From Chitinophaga caseinilytica (GTDB taxonomy: Bacteria; Bacteroidota; Bacteroidia; Chitinophagales; Chitinophagaceae), in the NCBI RefSeq assembly GCF_038396765.1, contig NZ_CP150096.1, positions 4,261,001 through 4,325,000 on the forward strand: a stretch of 64,000 bases of DNA, written 5' to 3'. This document shows positions 36,342 to 45,626 of the stretch, one piece after another (position 1 is the first letter of the stretch; each line of letters starts with the position of its first letter). The translations under genes were made by a program, and so were the position numbers. Under the pieces are notes generated by a model. That model did not search any database. It was not told the origin of the DNA and saw only the letters and a list, made by a program, of their open reading frames with translations.

Positions 36342-36845
36342 ATGGAGAAAATGCATTCGAAAGGCAGTATGGCAGGCGAATTGACGGTCTTTCTATTCCT
36401 TATATTGATGATTTGGAATACATATGACAGCTTTCAGGAATTATATGTAGGCTGGAACGGTACGGTGGAAAAGGCTGTAATAACACGCGTGCCCAAAGGC
36501 TATTCCCGCGGCTCAACCATTGACGTCGCCTATAATACGAAAGAATATTTACTTCCGATTATGCGGAGTGAATTTAAAAGCGGTAAATATGCTGTTGGCG
36601 ACACGATCAACGTTTGCGCGCTTCCCGGTTATGATTTTGTGTTGCGGGAAGATAACAGGAACGGAAGGAAATTCTGGATGGGGTTGGGAGGTACTCTCTT
36701 TCTTTTGGGAATAATTGTATGGAGCCAGCTGAAATCACGGAAGCGGAAGCCCCCCAGGAGAAGGACCAAAGCCGAAAAACGAAAAACCCGGAGAAAAAAA
36801 GGATTACGGCCATCACCCGGCGCCCATTCCCCCAAATTCCCTTAA
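36342..36845 (+). CDS. Small membrane protein, tandem paralogue 3 (DUF3592-like)
   Basis: 167 residues from MEKMHSKGSMAG; the longer frame to 36090 overlaps paralogue 2 and lacks protein character. Same architecture: helix 1 (ELTVFLFLILMIW), beta domain (VGWNGTVEKAVITRV to PGYDFVLREDNR), helix 2 and a long, very basic tail (RRRTKAEKRKTRRKKG). Unlike the other two it has lost both Cys of the beta domain, and it is the most diverged. It ends 26 bases before the acyl-CoA carboxylase gene. Confidence 0.8.
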   Translation: MEKMHSKGSMAGELTVFLFLILMIWNTYDSFQELYVGWNGTVEKAVITRVPKGYSRGSTIDVAYNTKEYLLPIMRSEFKSGKYAVGDTINVCALPGYDFVLREDNRNGRKFWMGLGGTLFLLGIIVWSQLKSRKRKPPRRRTKAEKRKTRRKKGLRPSPGAHSPKFP

Positions 36846-36871
36846 ATTGAATCTCTAAACAAAGCCACATT

Positions 36872-38509
36872 ATGGATATTCAGCAGATGGAATTCAACCG
36901 GAACGAAGATCATTTGAAATTGCTGGTCAGCACCATGAAACAAAGACTGGCGGTCATCGAACAGGGCGGAGGGAAAAAGGCATTGGAGAAAGTCCGTCAG
37001 CGCGGCAAGCTCACACCCCGCGAGCGGATCGCCAAATTGATCGATCCAAACAGCACATTCACCGAGCTCGGCGCTTTCACCGCCTACGAAATGTATGCCG
37101 AACACGGCGGATGCCCGGCCGGTGGCACCGTGGCCGGACTTGGATATGTGAGCGGCCGTCTCTGCATGATCGTGGCCAACGATATGACCGTGAAAGCCGG
37201 GGCCTGGTTCCCGCTCACGGGCAAAAAGAACCTGCGCATGCAGGAAATCGCCATGGAAAATAAATTGCCCGTCATCTACCTGGTAGACTCCGCGGGCGTA
37301 TATCTCCCCATGCAAGACGAGATCTTCCCCGACAAGGAACATTTCGGCCGCATCTTCCGCAACAACGCGAAAATGAGCGCCATGGGCATCACGCAGATCG
37401 CGGCGGTAATGGGGAGTTGCGTGGCCGGAGGGGCTTACCTGCCTATTATGAGCGATGAAGTGCTCATGGTCGAAGGTAACGGCTCCATTTTCCTGGCAGG
37501 GCCGTATCTCGTGAAAGCCGCCATCGGCGAAGACATCGACGCTGAAACCCTCGGCGGCGCCGTCACCCATACCGAAATTTCGGGCATCGCGGATTATAAA
37601 TTCCAATCCGACGAAGAATGCATCGAGCGCATCCGCCATATTGTGTCGCGCATCGGTAAACCCGCCTCCGCCGGGTTCGACCGCATCGCGCCCGAGGCGC
37701 CCGCGAAAAGTGACGATGAAATATATGGCCTCATTCCGGCCGACAGCTCCAAATCCTACGACGTCCGCGAAGTGATCCACCGGATCGTGGACGGATCTGT
37801 GTTCGAAGAATACAAGGAAGACTACGGAAAAACCATCCTCTGCGGATACGCCCGTATCGAAGGCTGGGCCGTGGGCATCGTGGCCAATCAGCGGAAAATG
37901 GTCAAAACCAAAAAAGGTGAAATGCAGATGGGCGGGGTGATTTATAACGACTCCGCCGACAAGGCCGCCCGCTTCATCATGAACTGCAACCAGAAAAAAA
38001 TCCCCCTCGTTTTCCTGCAAGACGTGACGGGCTTCATGGTGGGAAGCAGGTCGGAGCACGCCGGCATCATCAAAGACGGCGCCAAGCTCGTGAATGCCGT
38101 AAGCAACAGCGTGGTCCCCAAAATCACCGTGATCATCGGGAATTCTTACGGCGCGGGCAATTACGCCATGTGCGGCAAAGCCTACGATCCCCGTTTCATC
38201 TTCGCCTGGCCCAACGCCAAAATCGCAGTGATGGGCGGGGAACAGGCGGCGAAAACGCTGCTCCAGATCCAGGTGGCCTCGCTGAAAGCCAAAGGCCAGG
38301 AAATTACGCCGGAAGCCGAAGCGAAGCTCCTGAAAGAAATTACAGACCGGTACAACAGTCAGACCACGCCCTATTACGCCGCGGCGCGCCTGTGGGTAGA
38401 CGAGATCATCGATCCCCGGAAAACCCGTGAAACCATCGCCAGGTGCCTCGAAGCAACAGACTTCGCACCGGTGGAAGAGGCTTTCAGGACCGGGGTCATA
38501 CAAGTCTGA
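36872..38509 (+). CDS. Acyl-CoA carboxylase beta subunit (carboxyltransferase)
   Basis: 545 residues, the usual size for propionyl- or methylcrotonyl-CoA carboxylase beta subunits. The N-terminal RQRGKLTPRERI, the oxyanion-site GSCVAGGAYLPIMSDE, MGGEQAAKTLL and the second-half GGVIYNDSADKAARFI with VTGFMVG all match the crotonase-fold carboxyltransferase pair. The NCNQKKIPLVFLQDVTGFMVG stretch favours the methylcrotonyl-CoA type (leucine breakdown), but propionyl-CoA or a broader acyl-CoA is possible. No biotin carboxylase subunit lies next to it, so the alpha partner is encoded elsewhere. Confidence 0.93.
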   Translation: MDIQQMEFNRNEDHLKLLVSTMKQRLAVIEQGGGKKALEKVRQRGKLTPRERIAKLIDPNSTFTELGAFTAYEMYAEHGGCPAGGTVAGLGYVSGRLCMIVANDMTVKAGAWFPLTGKKNLRMQEIAMENKLPVIYLVDSAGVYLPMQDEIFPDKEHFGRIFRNNAKMSAMGITQIAAVMGSCVAGGAYLPIMSDEVLMVEGNGSIFLAGPYLVKAAIGEDIDAETLGGAVTHTEISGIADYKFQSDEECIERIRHIVSRIGKPASAGFDRIAPEAPAKSDDEIYGLIPADSSKSYDVREVIHRIVDGSVFEEYKEDYGKTILCGYARIEGWAVGIVANQRKMVKTKKGEMQMGGVIYNDSADKAARFIMNCNQKKIPLVFLQDVTGFMVGSRSEHAGIIKDGAKLVNAVSNSVVPKITVIIGNSYGAGNYAMCGKAYDPRFIFAWPNAKIAVMGGEQAAKTLLQIQVASLKAKGQEITPEAEAKLLKEITDRYNSQTTPYYAAARLWVDEIIDPRKTRETIARCLEATDFAPVEEAFRTGVIQV

Positions 38510-38533
38510 CGAACAAACGGTAAGGCATGCATG

Positions 38534-39718
38534 CTAGAAATTTAATCTGATCCCGGCGTTTGACTTACCGGCCAGGTTTAAATAAGCGGGTTTGGAGCGC
38601 TTCAATATCACTTTTCCCATGTTGTGCCGTGGGTTGGACAGGTTCACTATTTTGGTGGATACGAACATATCGTCTTTAAAATCGAACTCGATCCATTCCG
38701 CATGCACCCGGGCTGTGGCCGATTGATACGGCTTCAGTTTGAGGATTGCGGTTTTTCCTTTATGGTCATATAAAATATCATCGAAACCGAAGATTTCTGT
38801 GATCGAATCATTCATGGAAGAAAAAGCCATTTTCATATCAGTCCTGATTTCGATCTGGATGACCCGATCGATGCCAAAGGCATTTTCGATGGTCATTTCC
38901 CATTTACCGTCCATATTCATTTCGCTATGCTGCTTATTGAAGGAATTGAGGTATCCGAAAAGATCGAAGGGTTCCTTCGGTAAGCGCTGGGCAGCCGGCT
39001 TTGTCGCAAATATAGCCCGCTCTCTTCCTCTCCGTCTTTGCAATTCGTCCCTTTCATTACTGGTTTCCGTCAAGGCCTTTTGCAGGCGTTCCCGCTCAGT
39101 ATTAGCTTCCTGCAGCAACATTTGCTGGCGTTCCCGCTCGGCATTGGCTTCCAGCAGCATCGTTTGCAGTTTTTCCGCTTTCTCCATAGCCTCGGTCATC
39201 TGTTCCTGCAGTCGGTCTTTCTTTTCCTGCGCTTCATACATCCGTTTTTTTATCGCCTCTTTTTGGTCCGTCGCCTCTTTGGCCTGCTGTACGTAAATAC
39301 CGTTGGCAATGATCAATTCTTTCATTTGCTGGATGTACGAATGGTATTCCGCTTCGAGCTCCTGGTAATGTTTGACGGAAATCCAGGCACCTTTGGAGAT
39401 CTTTGCAGACGTTTGGGAAGTGATCGTCCGGAAATACTCGTTCAGCCAGGTATGCAGCATTTTTACCAAGGGGGTGATGAGCTGATAGGAAACCGCCATG
39501 ATCAGCGGCAGCCAGATCAGTTGGAAATAAGGCGTCGCCTCTACATATTTGATAAAGTTTTTGACATTCGCTTCCGCCAGGTAAGTTTCCGTATCACTCC
39601 CCCAAACGATCAGCACCCGCCAGTTCACCAGCAGCCACGATACCAGGAACGACCCGAATAACGGGTTCCGGGCCCTGTCGGTAATCGGGAAAACGAGGTT
39701 CTTCAGATCTTTAAACAT
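38534..39718 (-). CDS. Hypothetical membrane-anchored coiled-coil protein
   Basis: 394 residues. Two hydrophobic segments (~20-40 and ~66-90) are followed by a ~130-residue coiled coil (about 115-245), rich in Glu, Lys, Gln and Arg. It contains internal 14-residue repeats based on LLxEANxERERxQ. The C-terminal ~140 residues form a globular beta-rich domain (MDGKWEMTIENAFG to AGKSNAGIRLNF). It has no catalytic motif and no recognised family. The layout resembles membrane-tethered scaffolds or nuclease-associated coiled-coil proteins, but that is not more than analogy. It is convergent with the carboxylase gene and divergent from RNase HI. Confidence 0.75.
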   Translation of the reverse strand: MFKDLKNLVFPITDRARNPLFGSFLVSWLLVNWRVLIVWGSDTETYLAEANVKNFIKYVEATPYFQLIWLPLIMAVSYQLITPLVKMLHTWLNEYFRTITSQTSAKISKGAWISVKHYQELEAEYHSYIQQMKELIIANGIYVQQAKEATDQKEAIKKRMYEAQEKKDRLQEQMTEAMEKAEKLQTMLLEANAERERQQMLLQEANTERERLQKALTETSNERDELQRRRGRERAIFATKPAAQRLPKEPFDLFGYLNSFNKQHSEMNMDGKWEMTIENAFGIDRVIQIEIRTDMKMAFSSMNDSITEIFGFDDILYDHKGKTAILKLKPYQSATARVHAEWIEFDFKDDMFVSTKIVNLSNPRHNMGKVILKRSKPAYLNLAGKSNAGIRLNF

Positions 39719-39884
39719 GGGATGTCGATTTGAACGCTATTTTACCGGTTTGTGAGAATGAACTATGTTGCTGGTTTGTTAATGGTTGCAGGGAAGAAGG
39801 CTTGATTTTTGTTAATGAAATTTATGGCCGCGCGATGGGAAGCCGCTGGAATTTCCGTTATTTTGCTCCCTTAAAAACCAGGCT

Positions 39885-40349
39885 TTGACGAATCAGCATT
39901 TGATCATATATACAGACGGCGCGGCAAGGGGAAATCCCGGAAGGGGAGGATACGGCATCGTGTTGATATGGGGGAACACTCGCCGGGAAATGTCGGGCGG
40001 CTACCGGATGACCACCAACAACCGCATGGAGCTCCTCGCGGTGATCGTGGCACTGGAGGCGCTTACCCGCGACGGACTTTCCATCCAGATCTATACAGAC
40101 AGCCAGTACCTCGTGAACGCCGTCGAAAAAGGATGGCTGTGGAATTGGGTCAAGATCGGGTTTAAAGACAAAAAGAACCGCGACCTCTGGGAACGCTTCA
40201 TCCCGCTGTACCGCAAACATAAAGTCAAATTCAACTGGGTCAAGGGCCACGCTTCCAACCCCGAAAACAACCGCTGCGACCAGCTGGCCACCGCTGCCGC
40301 AGACGGCGGCAACCTCCTCGTTGATACCGGTTACGAACAGGGAGAATAA
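39885..40349 (+). CDS. rnhA: Ribonuclease HI
   Basis: 154 residues. The catalytic DEDD set can be placed: Asp in IYTDGAARGNPG, Glu in NNRMELLAV, Asp in IYTDSQYL and Asp in NNRCDQLAT; the basic handle region WVKIGFKDKKNRDLW is present. It cleaves the RNA strand of RNA-DNA hybrids. The first in-frame start is TTG at 39885, with no ATG before residue 42. TTG was kept because it leaves the first catalytic strand intact. A TTATTTTG sequence about 24 bases upstream may be the -7 box. Confidence 0.95.
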   Translation: MTNQHLIIYTDGAARGNPGRGGYGIVLIWGNTRREMSGGYRMTTNNRMELLAVIVALEALTRDGLSIQIYTDSQYLVNAVEKGWLWNWVKIGFKDKKNRDLWERFIPLYRKHKVKFNWVKGHASNPENNRCDQLATAAADGGNLLVDTGYEQGE

Positions 40350-40437
40350 TTCCGGAAAATATAGTAAATTAGTCTCGTCTTACAGCAATTAACTATTTGA
40401 ACCGTCGGGCATTCAACTTGAACCTTGAATCCTGACC

Positions 40438-41583
40438 ATGCCTCAGATTTTTCCCGTCGCGGTCATCGAGCATTCTGCCATGTCGTGGTTACCCCGCGTG
40501 CAGGTGCGATCCCAGATGATCTACACTTCCGTTTTGCTGGCTGTGCTCATTTGCATGCTGGCACTTCCGTTTATTTATGTGGACGTTTCCGTGAAATCCG
40601 CCGGCATCGTGCGGCCCGTTGCGGAAAAGAACGAACTGCGCAGCCTCGTTTCCGGAACCATCGCCGATGTGCTGGTCCGCGAAGGTTCGCATGTCGAAAA
40701 AGGACAGCTCATCCTGCGCCTGCAGGAAGATATCTCCAACAGTAAAATCTCCCAGGCTTCTTTCGAGCTCCAACAGCGCGAAGCCTACATCGCCGACCTG
40801 GCGCGCCTTTCCACCGGCGGCGGCGCCCCGAGGACAGCTCTGTACCAGCAGCAATACAGCCGGTTCACGGCAGCCATCAGCGAGCAACAGGCTACGATGG
40901 ACAAGCTCGGCCGCGATCTGGAGATGTATAAAAAATTGTTCGCGGACAAAGTGGTGGCCGAAAAAGAGCTGCGCGATAAACAATACGAATACGACCGCTC
41001 CGTTACCCTCTACCGTTCGGCCGTCCAGCAGCAGCGAAGCGCCTGGGCAGAGGAGCTCAGCCGTTTCCGCATGGAAAGCAACCGGCTGCAGGCAGACGCC
41101 GAGCAGCTGGAAAAACAGAAGGAGTGGAACCTCATCAAAGCCCCCGTCAGCGGCACCATCCAGCAATTCAACGGTAAATATCCCGGCGGCTACCTGCAAA
41201 CCGGGGAAATGATCGGTATTATCAGTCCAGACAGCAACCTCGTGGCCGAATGCCTCGTGAGCCCCAAAGACATCGGCTATCTCAAAGCCGGCATGCCCGT
41301 CCGTTTCCAGGTAGACGCATTTAATTATAATGAATGGGGCTCGGTGGAAGGAACGGTGCAGAGCGTCGATAACGACTTCACATTGGTCGACAACCAGCCC
41401 GTGTTCAAGGTGCGCTGCCAATTCGCCGCCACGGAAGTGGCTACCGCCAAAGGCGTGAAAGGCCAGCTGAAAAAGGGGATGACCCTCCAGGCCAGGTTCC
41501 TCCTTACCCGCCGCAGCCTGTTCCAGCTCCTGTACGATAAAACGGACGACTGGATGAACCCGAACGTTATCGCGAAGCACTAA
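40438..41583 (+). CDS. HlyD-family membrane fusion protein of a type 1 exporter
   Basis: 381 residues: one inner-membrane helix at ~30-50, a biotinyl-lipoyl half (KSAGIVRPVAEKNELRS), a long periplasmic hairpin of coiled coils (~100-225), the second lipoyl half (IKAPVSGTIQQF) and a beta-barrel domain. It is the periplasmic adaptor that links an ABC exporter to an outer-membrane channel. The peptidase-ABC gene follows after 51 bases, so the two form one unit. The TolC-like partner is not in the window. Confidence 0.92.
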   Translation: MPQIFPVAVIEHSAMSWLPRVQVRSQMIYTSVLLAVLICMLALPFIYVDVSVKSAGIVRPVAEKNELRSLVSGTIADVLVREGSHVEKGQLILRLQEDISNSKISQASFELQQREAYIADLARLSTGGGAPRTALYQQQYSRFTAAISEQQATMDKLGRDLEMYKKLFADKVVAEKELRDKQYEYDRSVTLYRSAVQQQRSAWAEELSRFRMESNRLQADAEQLEKQKEWNLIKAPVSGTIQQFNGKYPGGYLQTGEMIGIISPDSNLVAECLVSPKDIGYLKAGMPVRFQVDAFNYNEWGSVEGTVQSVDNDFTLVDNQPVFKVRCQFAATEVATAKGVKGQLKKGMTLQARFLLTRRSLFQLLYDKTDDWMNPNVIAKH

Positions 41584-41634
41584 CATATCTCAACCAGACA
41601 GGAAAAGCCCGTCCAGACCGGAAAATACAGCACC

Positions 41635-43812
41635 ATGTCCACCAACACCCGACTCAAAAAAAGCGCCCGCGTCCGCCAGCGGGACCTCAGCGATTGCGGC
41701 GCCACCTGCCTGGCCTCCGTCGCGGCATTCTACAACCTCGAAATCCCCGTTGCCCGCATCCGCCAGCTGGCCGCTACCGACAGCAAAGGCACCAATGTGC
41801 TCGGTATGGTGGAAGCCGCTACCCGCCTGGGTTTCCAGGCCAAGGGCGTGAAAGGCCCGTTCGAAGCACTGTATAATATTCCCAAACCCGCTATCGCACA
41901 CGTAGTCGTGAAAGGCGTGCTGCATCATTATGTGGTGATTTACCGCGTCACCAAAACGGACGTGACGGTGATGGACCCGGCAGACGGGCAATACCATCAC
42001 ATCCCACATGATACTTTCAAACAAATGTGGACCGGCGTGCTCGTGATCCTCATGCCTGGCGACGATTTCCGGGCCGGCAACGAGCGCACCTCGCACCTGG
42101 CGCGGTTCTGGTTCCTGCTCCGGCCGCATCGCTCCGTGGTAGCGCAAGCTTTGTTCGGCGCCATTATTTATACGGTACTGGGTTTGTCTACCTCCATATA
42201 TGTCCAGAAAATAGTCGATAATGTACTGGTGGAAGGGAATCGCAATCTCCTGAACCTCCTCGGCATCATCATGATCCTCATTTTACTGCTGCAACTGTTC
42301 ATCGGGCACGTCAAAAGCGTTTTTGCGCTGAAAACCGGCCAGCAGATAGACGCACAGCTGATCCTCGGTTACTACAAGCATCTGCTCCGCCTGCCGCAGC
42401 AGTTTTTCGATACGATGCGGGTGGGCGAGATCACGTCCAGGATCAACGACGCGGTGAAAATCCGCGTATTTATCAACGACGTGGCGATCGGGCTGGTGGT
42501 GAACGTTTTCATCGTGTTCTTTTCCTTCGCGCTCATGTTTACCTATTATTGGAAACTGGCGCTCCTGGTGCTGGCGATCCTTCCCGTTTACGGCCTCATT
42601 TACTGGATCAGCAACCAGGTCAACAAAAAAATGCAGCGCAAGCTGATGGAAGACAATGCGGAACTGGGCAGCCAGCTGGTGGAATCACTGAATTCCGTGG
42701 CCACCATCAAACGTTTCGGGCTGGAGGAATTCGCCAATATCAAAACGGAAGCGCGTTTCGTGCGATTGCTCAAAACGATCTTTTCGTCTTCCGTTACCAA
42801 TTTATATCTCGGCAACGCCAGTAGTTTCGCGACCAATGCGTTTGTGGTGATCCTCCTGTGGGCGGGCTCGTATTTCGTGATGGACAGGCAGCTCAGTCCG
42901 GGCGAACTGTTGTCTTTCTACGCGATAATCGGGTACTTTACCGGCCCGGCGATGAGCCTCATCGGCGCCAACCGCAGCATGCAGGACGCGCTGATCGCGG
43001 CCGACCGCCTTTTCGAGATCATGGACCTCGAGCAGGAGGAAACCGCCAACAAGGTTGCGCTTGCGCCTGAAATGGTCGGCGACATCCATTTTCAAAAGGT
43101 GAGTTTCCGGTATGGCACGCGCGTAGAGGTTTTCAAGCATTTCGATTTGCATATACCTCAAAGCCGGATCACGGCGGTGGTGGGTGAGAGCGGCAGCGGG
43201 AAATCGACGCTGATGGCGCTTTTACAGAATATTTATCCGTTGATGGAAGGAAGCATTCTCATCGGCCAGCTGGATATCCGGTATATCGACAACGATAGCC
43301 TCCGCAGGCAGGTGTCTGCCGTTCCGCAGCAGATCGATCTTTTCGCAGGATCTGTGCTGGAAAATATCGCCGTTGGCGAGTTTGAGCCGGACGTGCAGCG
43401 TGTGCTCCACGTCTGCAAGCTGTTGGGCATCCTCCAGTTCATCGAAAAACTGCCCGAAGGCTTCAATACGCCGCTTGGTGAACACGGGGTCAACCTCAGC
43501 GGTGGACAAAGGCAGCGGATCGCCATTGCCCGGGCGCTTTACCGCGACCCGCAGGTGCTTATCCTCGACGAAGCCACATCGTCCCTCGACTCCGTTTCCG
43601 ACCAATATGTGCAGGAAGCGATGCAGCAATTGAGAGACCAGGGCAAAACGATCGTCGTGATCGCGCACCGGCTCAGCACGGTCGTGAGCGCAGATAAAAT
43701 CGTAGTGCTGCAGGAAGGGAAGTTGGTGGAAGAAGGGACGCACTCCGAGTTGCTCGCCAACAATTCCGTATATGCGAAACTGTGGCATCATCACCAGGCG
43801 GTACTGGCCTGA
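41635..43812 (+). CDS. Peptidase (C39)-containing ABC exporter
   Basis: 725 residues in three parts. Residues ~10-135 are a C39 Cys protease (catalytic Cys21 in DCGATCL, His98 in LHHYVV, Asp114 in MDPADG) that cuts double-glycine leader peptides. Residues ~160-450 are the six-helix membrane domain. The rest is the nucleotide-binding domain with Walker A (GESGSGKST), LSGGQRQR signature and Walker B (VLILDEATSSLD). It is paired with the HlyD protein upstream. No double-glycine leader gene is recognisable within 1 kb, so the exported peptide is unidentified. Confidence 0.95.
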   Translation: MSTNTRLKKSARVRQRDLSDCGATCLASVAAFYNLEIPVARIRQLAATDSKGTNVLGMVEAATRLGFQAKGVKGPFEALYNIPKPAIAHVVVKGVLHHYVVIYRVTKTDVTVMDPADGQYHHIPHDTFKQMWTGVLVILMPGDDFRAGNERTSHLARFWFLLRPHRSVVAQALFGAIIYTVLGLSTSIYVQKIVDNVLVEGNRNLLNLLGIIMILILLLQLFIGHVKSVFALKTGQQIDAQLILGYYKHLLRLPQQFFDTMRVGEITSRINDAVKIRVFINDVAIGLVVNVFIVFFSFALMFTYYWKLALLVLAILPVYGLIYWISNQVNKKMQRKLMEDNAELGSQLVESLNSVATIKRFGLEEFANIKTEARFVRLLKTIFSSSVTNLYLGNASSFATNAFVVILLWAGSYFVMDRQLSPGELLSFYAIIGYFTGPAMSLIGANRSMQDALIAADRLFEIMDLEQEETANKVALAPEMVGDIHFQKVSFRYGTRVEVFKHFDLHIPQSRITAVVGESGSGKSTLMALLQNIYPLMEGSILIGQLDIRYIDNDSLRRQVSAVPQQIDLFAGSVLENIAVGEFEPDVQRVLHVCKLLGILQFIEKLPEGFNTPLGEHGVNLSGGQRQRIAIARALYRDPQVLILDEATSSLDSVSDQYVQEAMQQLRDQGKTIVVIAHRLSTVVSADKIVVLQEGKLVEEGTHSELLANNSVYAKLWHHHQAVLA

Positions 43813-43839
43813 TCATCCCGTATTTCATCCTTATTCAAT

Positions 43840-43867
43840 AAAAAAAGGCCCGCATAACGCGGGCCTT
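43840..43867. terminator. Terminator between the exporter and the META lipoprotein
   Basis: AAGGCCCGC and GCGGGCCTT pair around ATAAC (43845-43867). The A-rich 5' side gives seven T on the minus strand, so it is strongest for the convergent META gene and can also end the exporter transcript. Confidence 0.8.
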
Positions 43868-43891
43868 CCGATGTCCAAATCAGTCAGGCTT

Positions 43892-44332
43892 TTACTTAGC
43901 CATCAGCCTGACAAGTGTCTTGCCGTCCGTGTCTCCCAGGGTCAACACCCCGTCAACAACGGTCCAGGTTTTTATTTTGTCGGTAACACCGATGAATTTG
44001 TCTTCATATTGCATTTTGCCCATGCACATCATTTTCGTGGCGGCCATGGGCGTGAATGAAATCTTGTTGGGCGCTTCCAGCTTGAAGCCTCCCGTGATCA
44101 TGTTGCAACCCGCCGATCCATGCACGCGGCTGTCTGCCTGTTGGAACGTAAGCTCCGCGGGGCGTATGAGGCCGGCGGTATCTACCGGCAGGCCGTCCAC
44201 TTCCACCATCCGCCAGGTCTTATAGAGGTCGGCTTCGTTGTTGGTGCCGCCTGCGGCTTTGTTAGCGTTCGAACATCCCGCCATGAAAGCCGTTGCGGCA
44301 ATTGCGGTGCAAAAAGTCAGTATTCTATTCAT
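43892..44332 (-). CDS. META-domain (HslJ-like) lipoprotein
   Basis: 146 residues with a lipoprotein signal (MNRILTFCTAIAATAFMAGCS, lipobox MAGC). The META domain follows, with W(R)MVEVDG, SAGCNMITGGF and MCMGKMQYEDKFI. HslJ-type META proteins of Gram-negative bacteria are outer-membrane lipoproteins linked to heat shock and novobiocin resistance. The start is supported by an AAGGAG Shine-Dalgarno-like sequence ~14 bases upstream, uncommon in this window. Role here unknown. Confidence 0.9.
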   Translation of the reverse strand: MNRILTFCTAIAATAFMAGCSNANKAAGGTNNEADLYKTWRMVEVDGLPVDTAGLIRPAELTFQQADSRVHGSAGCNMITGGFKLEAPNKISFTPMAATKMMCMGKMQYEDKFIGVTDKIKTWTVVDGVLTLGDTDGKTLVRLMAK

Positions 44333-44384
44333 ATCTTATCTTTTTCTCCTTCTATAACAATACCGGCCTCAAAAAGTTACATTT

Positions 44385-45530
44385 TTAATACTGGCTGTAA
44401 AAACTTTGCAGGTCCCGCGCCAACCGGTCGTAAATCGGACGGGTCAGTTCGAGGAAAAGGTCTTGCGGGGGCGGCGGGGGAATGTCGCGGCCGCGGATGA
44501 GGCCTTTGTCGGCATCGCTGAGAGCGCGCTCGTCGCCACGGAAAGTACCGAACTGGTTCTGCCAGGTGAACGAACCGGGAAGGCGGTCTTGGCGGAGGAT
44601 GCGGTCGTTGGTGACGTCGATGATCCGGTAGTCGAGCAAACCGCTGGACTCCACGGTTTTCCTCGTAACGAAGATGGTCGCTTTCACGGTGATGTCTACC
44701 ATGGGATATTTGCCGGTGCTGTCGGGCTTGTTGCCCTTCACCTGGATCACTTTCGATACTTCGCGCTGGGAACGGTCTACATAAGTTTGTCCGACCATAA
44801 AGTCCATAAACCGCATTTCCATGTATTGATCGGGGTGGAAATCCTTTTCGCCACGAACCCTTCTTTCATCGTAAAACCGCACGAAAGTGTTGATGCGACG
44901 GTCTTCCAGGTTGCGCACGAGCGCATCGCGGAACTGGTCTGCGGAAAACTGAAAGTAAGACGAGCGGACATCGATTTCGCTTACCACCACATGTACGAGC
45001 CCGAGTTGGTAGGCTTGTTCTTTCAGGCTGGCGGCGTCGCGGAAATTGGGGCTGAGGCGGAGGGCGGCGTCGAACTCGTCGTAGGCTTGCCTGGCCGCGG
45101 CCTTGTTCCGTTCATCGAGGAGCTGGATGCCTCTGTCATAGCGAACTTCAGCGGCATTTTCGCCCGAAGCGGCGATGGCGGCGCTGTAATCTTTGGGCTT
45201 CACGACCGAACTGGCGGCGGGGGAGCTGCGGATCACATTATAGAGCGCCTGCATGGATCGGTATTCATTTTTGACGTCTTCCCATTTCAGGGGATTGTTA
45301 GAAGCGAGCGCCTGTTTGGCCCGGCCTTCATAAAAATCTTTGGCCGCGTCGTAGGCGGCGGGGAGGAGCCGGAGGGAGGTTTCGTCTTGCGGGCGGCGTT
45401 GCAGCTTTTTCACGAAAGCTTCGACGGCGGCGGAATAGCGGCCCTGGTTATACAGTTTTTCGCCGGATTTGCAGGCAAAGAGGATAACAGCCGGCAGGCA
45501 TACGGATAGGTAGCGGAGATACTTCAACAT
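44385..45530 (-). CDS. TPR-like lipoprotein
   Basis: 381 residues, beginning MLKYLRYLSVCLPAVILFAC with the lipobox LFAC. Helical repeats of tetratricopeptide kind follow (YNQGRYSAAVEAFVKKLQRRP, then DEFDAALRLSPNFRDAASLKEQAYQL). The C-terminal half is beta-rich, including FVRFYDERRVRGEKDFHPD and several ITVKATIFVTRKTV strands. It probably sits in the outer or inner membrane facing the periplasm. No partner or pathway is shown by the neighbourhood. The family is Bacteroidota hypothetical lipoproteins. Function unknown. Confidence 0.82.
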   Translation of the reverse strand: MLKYLRYLSVCLPAVILFACKSGEKLYNQGRYSAAVEAFVKKLQRRPQDETSLRLLPAAYDAAKDFYEGRAKQALASNNPLKWEDVKNEYRSMQALYNVIRSSPAASSVVKPKDYSAAIAASGENAAEVRYDRGIQLLDERNKAAARQAYDEFDAALRLSPNFRDAASLKEQAYQLGLVHVVVSEIDVRSSYFQFSADQFRDALVRNLEDRRINTFVRFYDERRVRGEKDFHPDQYMEMRFMDFMVGQTYVDRSQREVSKVIQVKGNKPDSTGKYPMVDITVKATIFVTRKTVESSGLLDYRIIDVTNDRILRQDRLPGSFTWQNQFGTFRGDERALSDADKGLIRGRDIPPPPPQDLFLELTRPIYDRLARDLQSFYSQY

Positions 45531-45626
45531 ATAGCTGTGTTTACGAACTTATATATTCAAACGGCACGCCAAATCATTCCCATCGGATAACAAAAGGAAA
45601 ATTAAGATGGTTTTAACATTGCGGGG

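Noticed and set aside
36842..38503. 553-residue minus-strand ORF opposite the acyl-CoA carboxylase
   Set aside because: Complete overlap with a gene whose catalytic motifs are intact; GC-rich third positions create the open frame.
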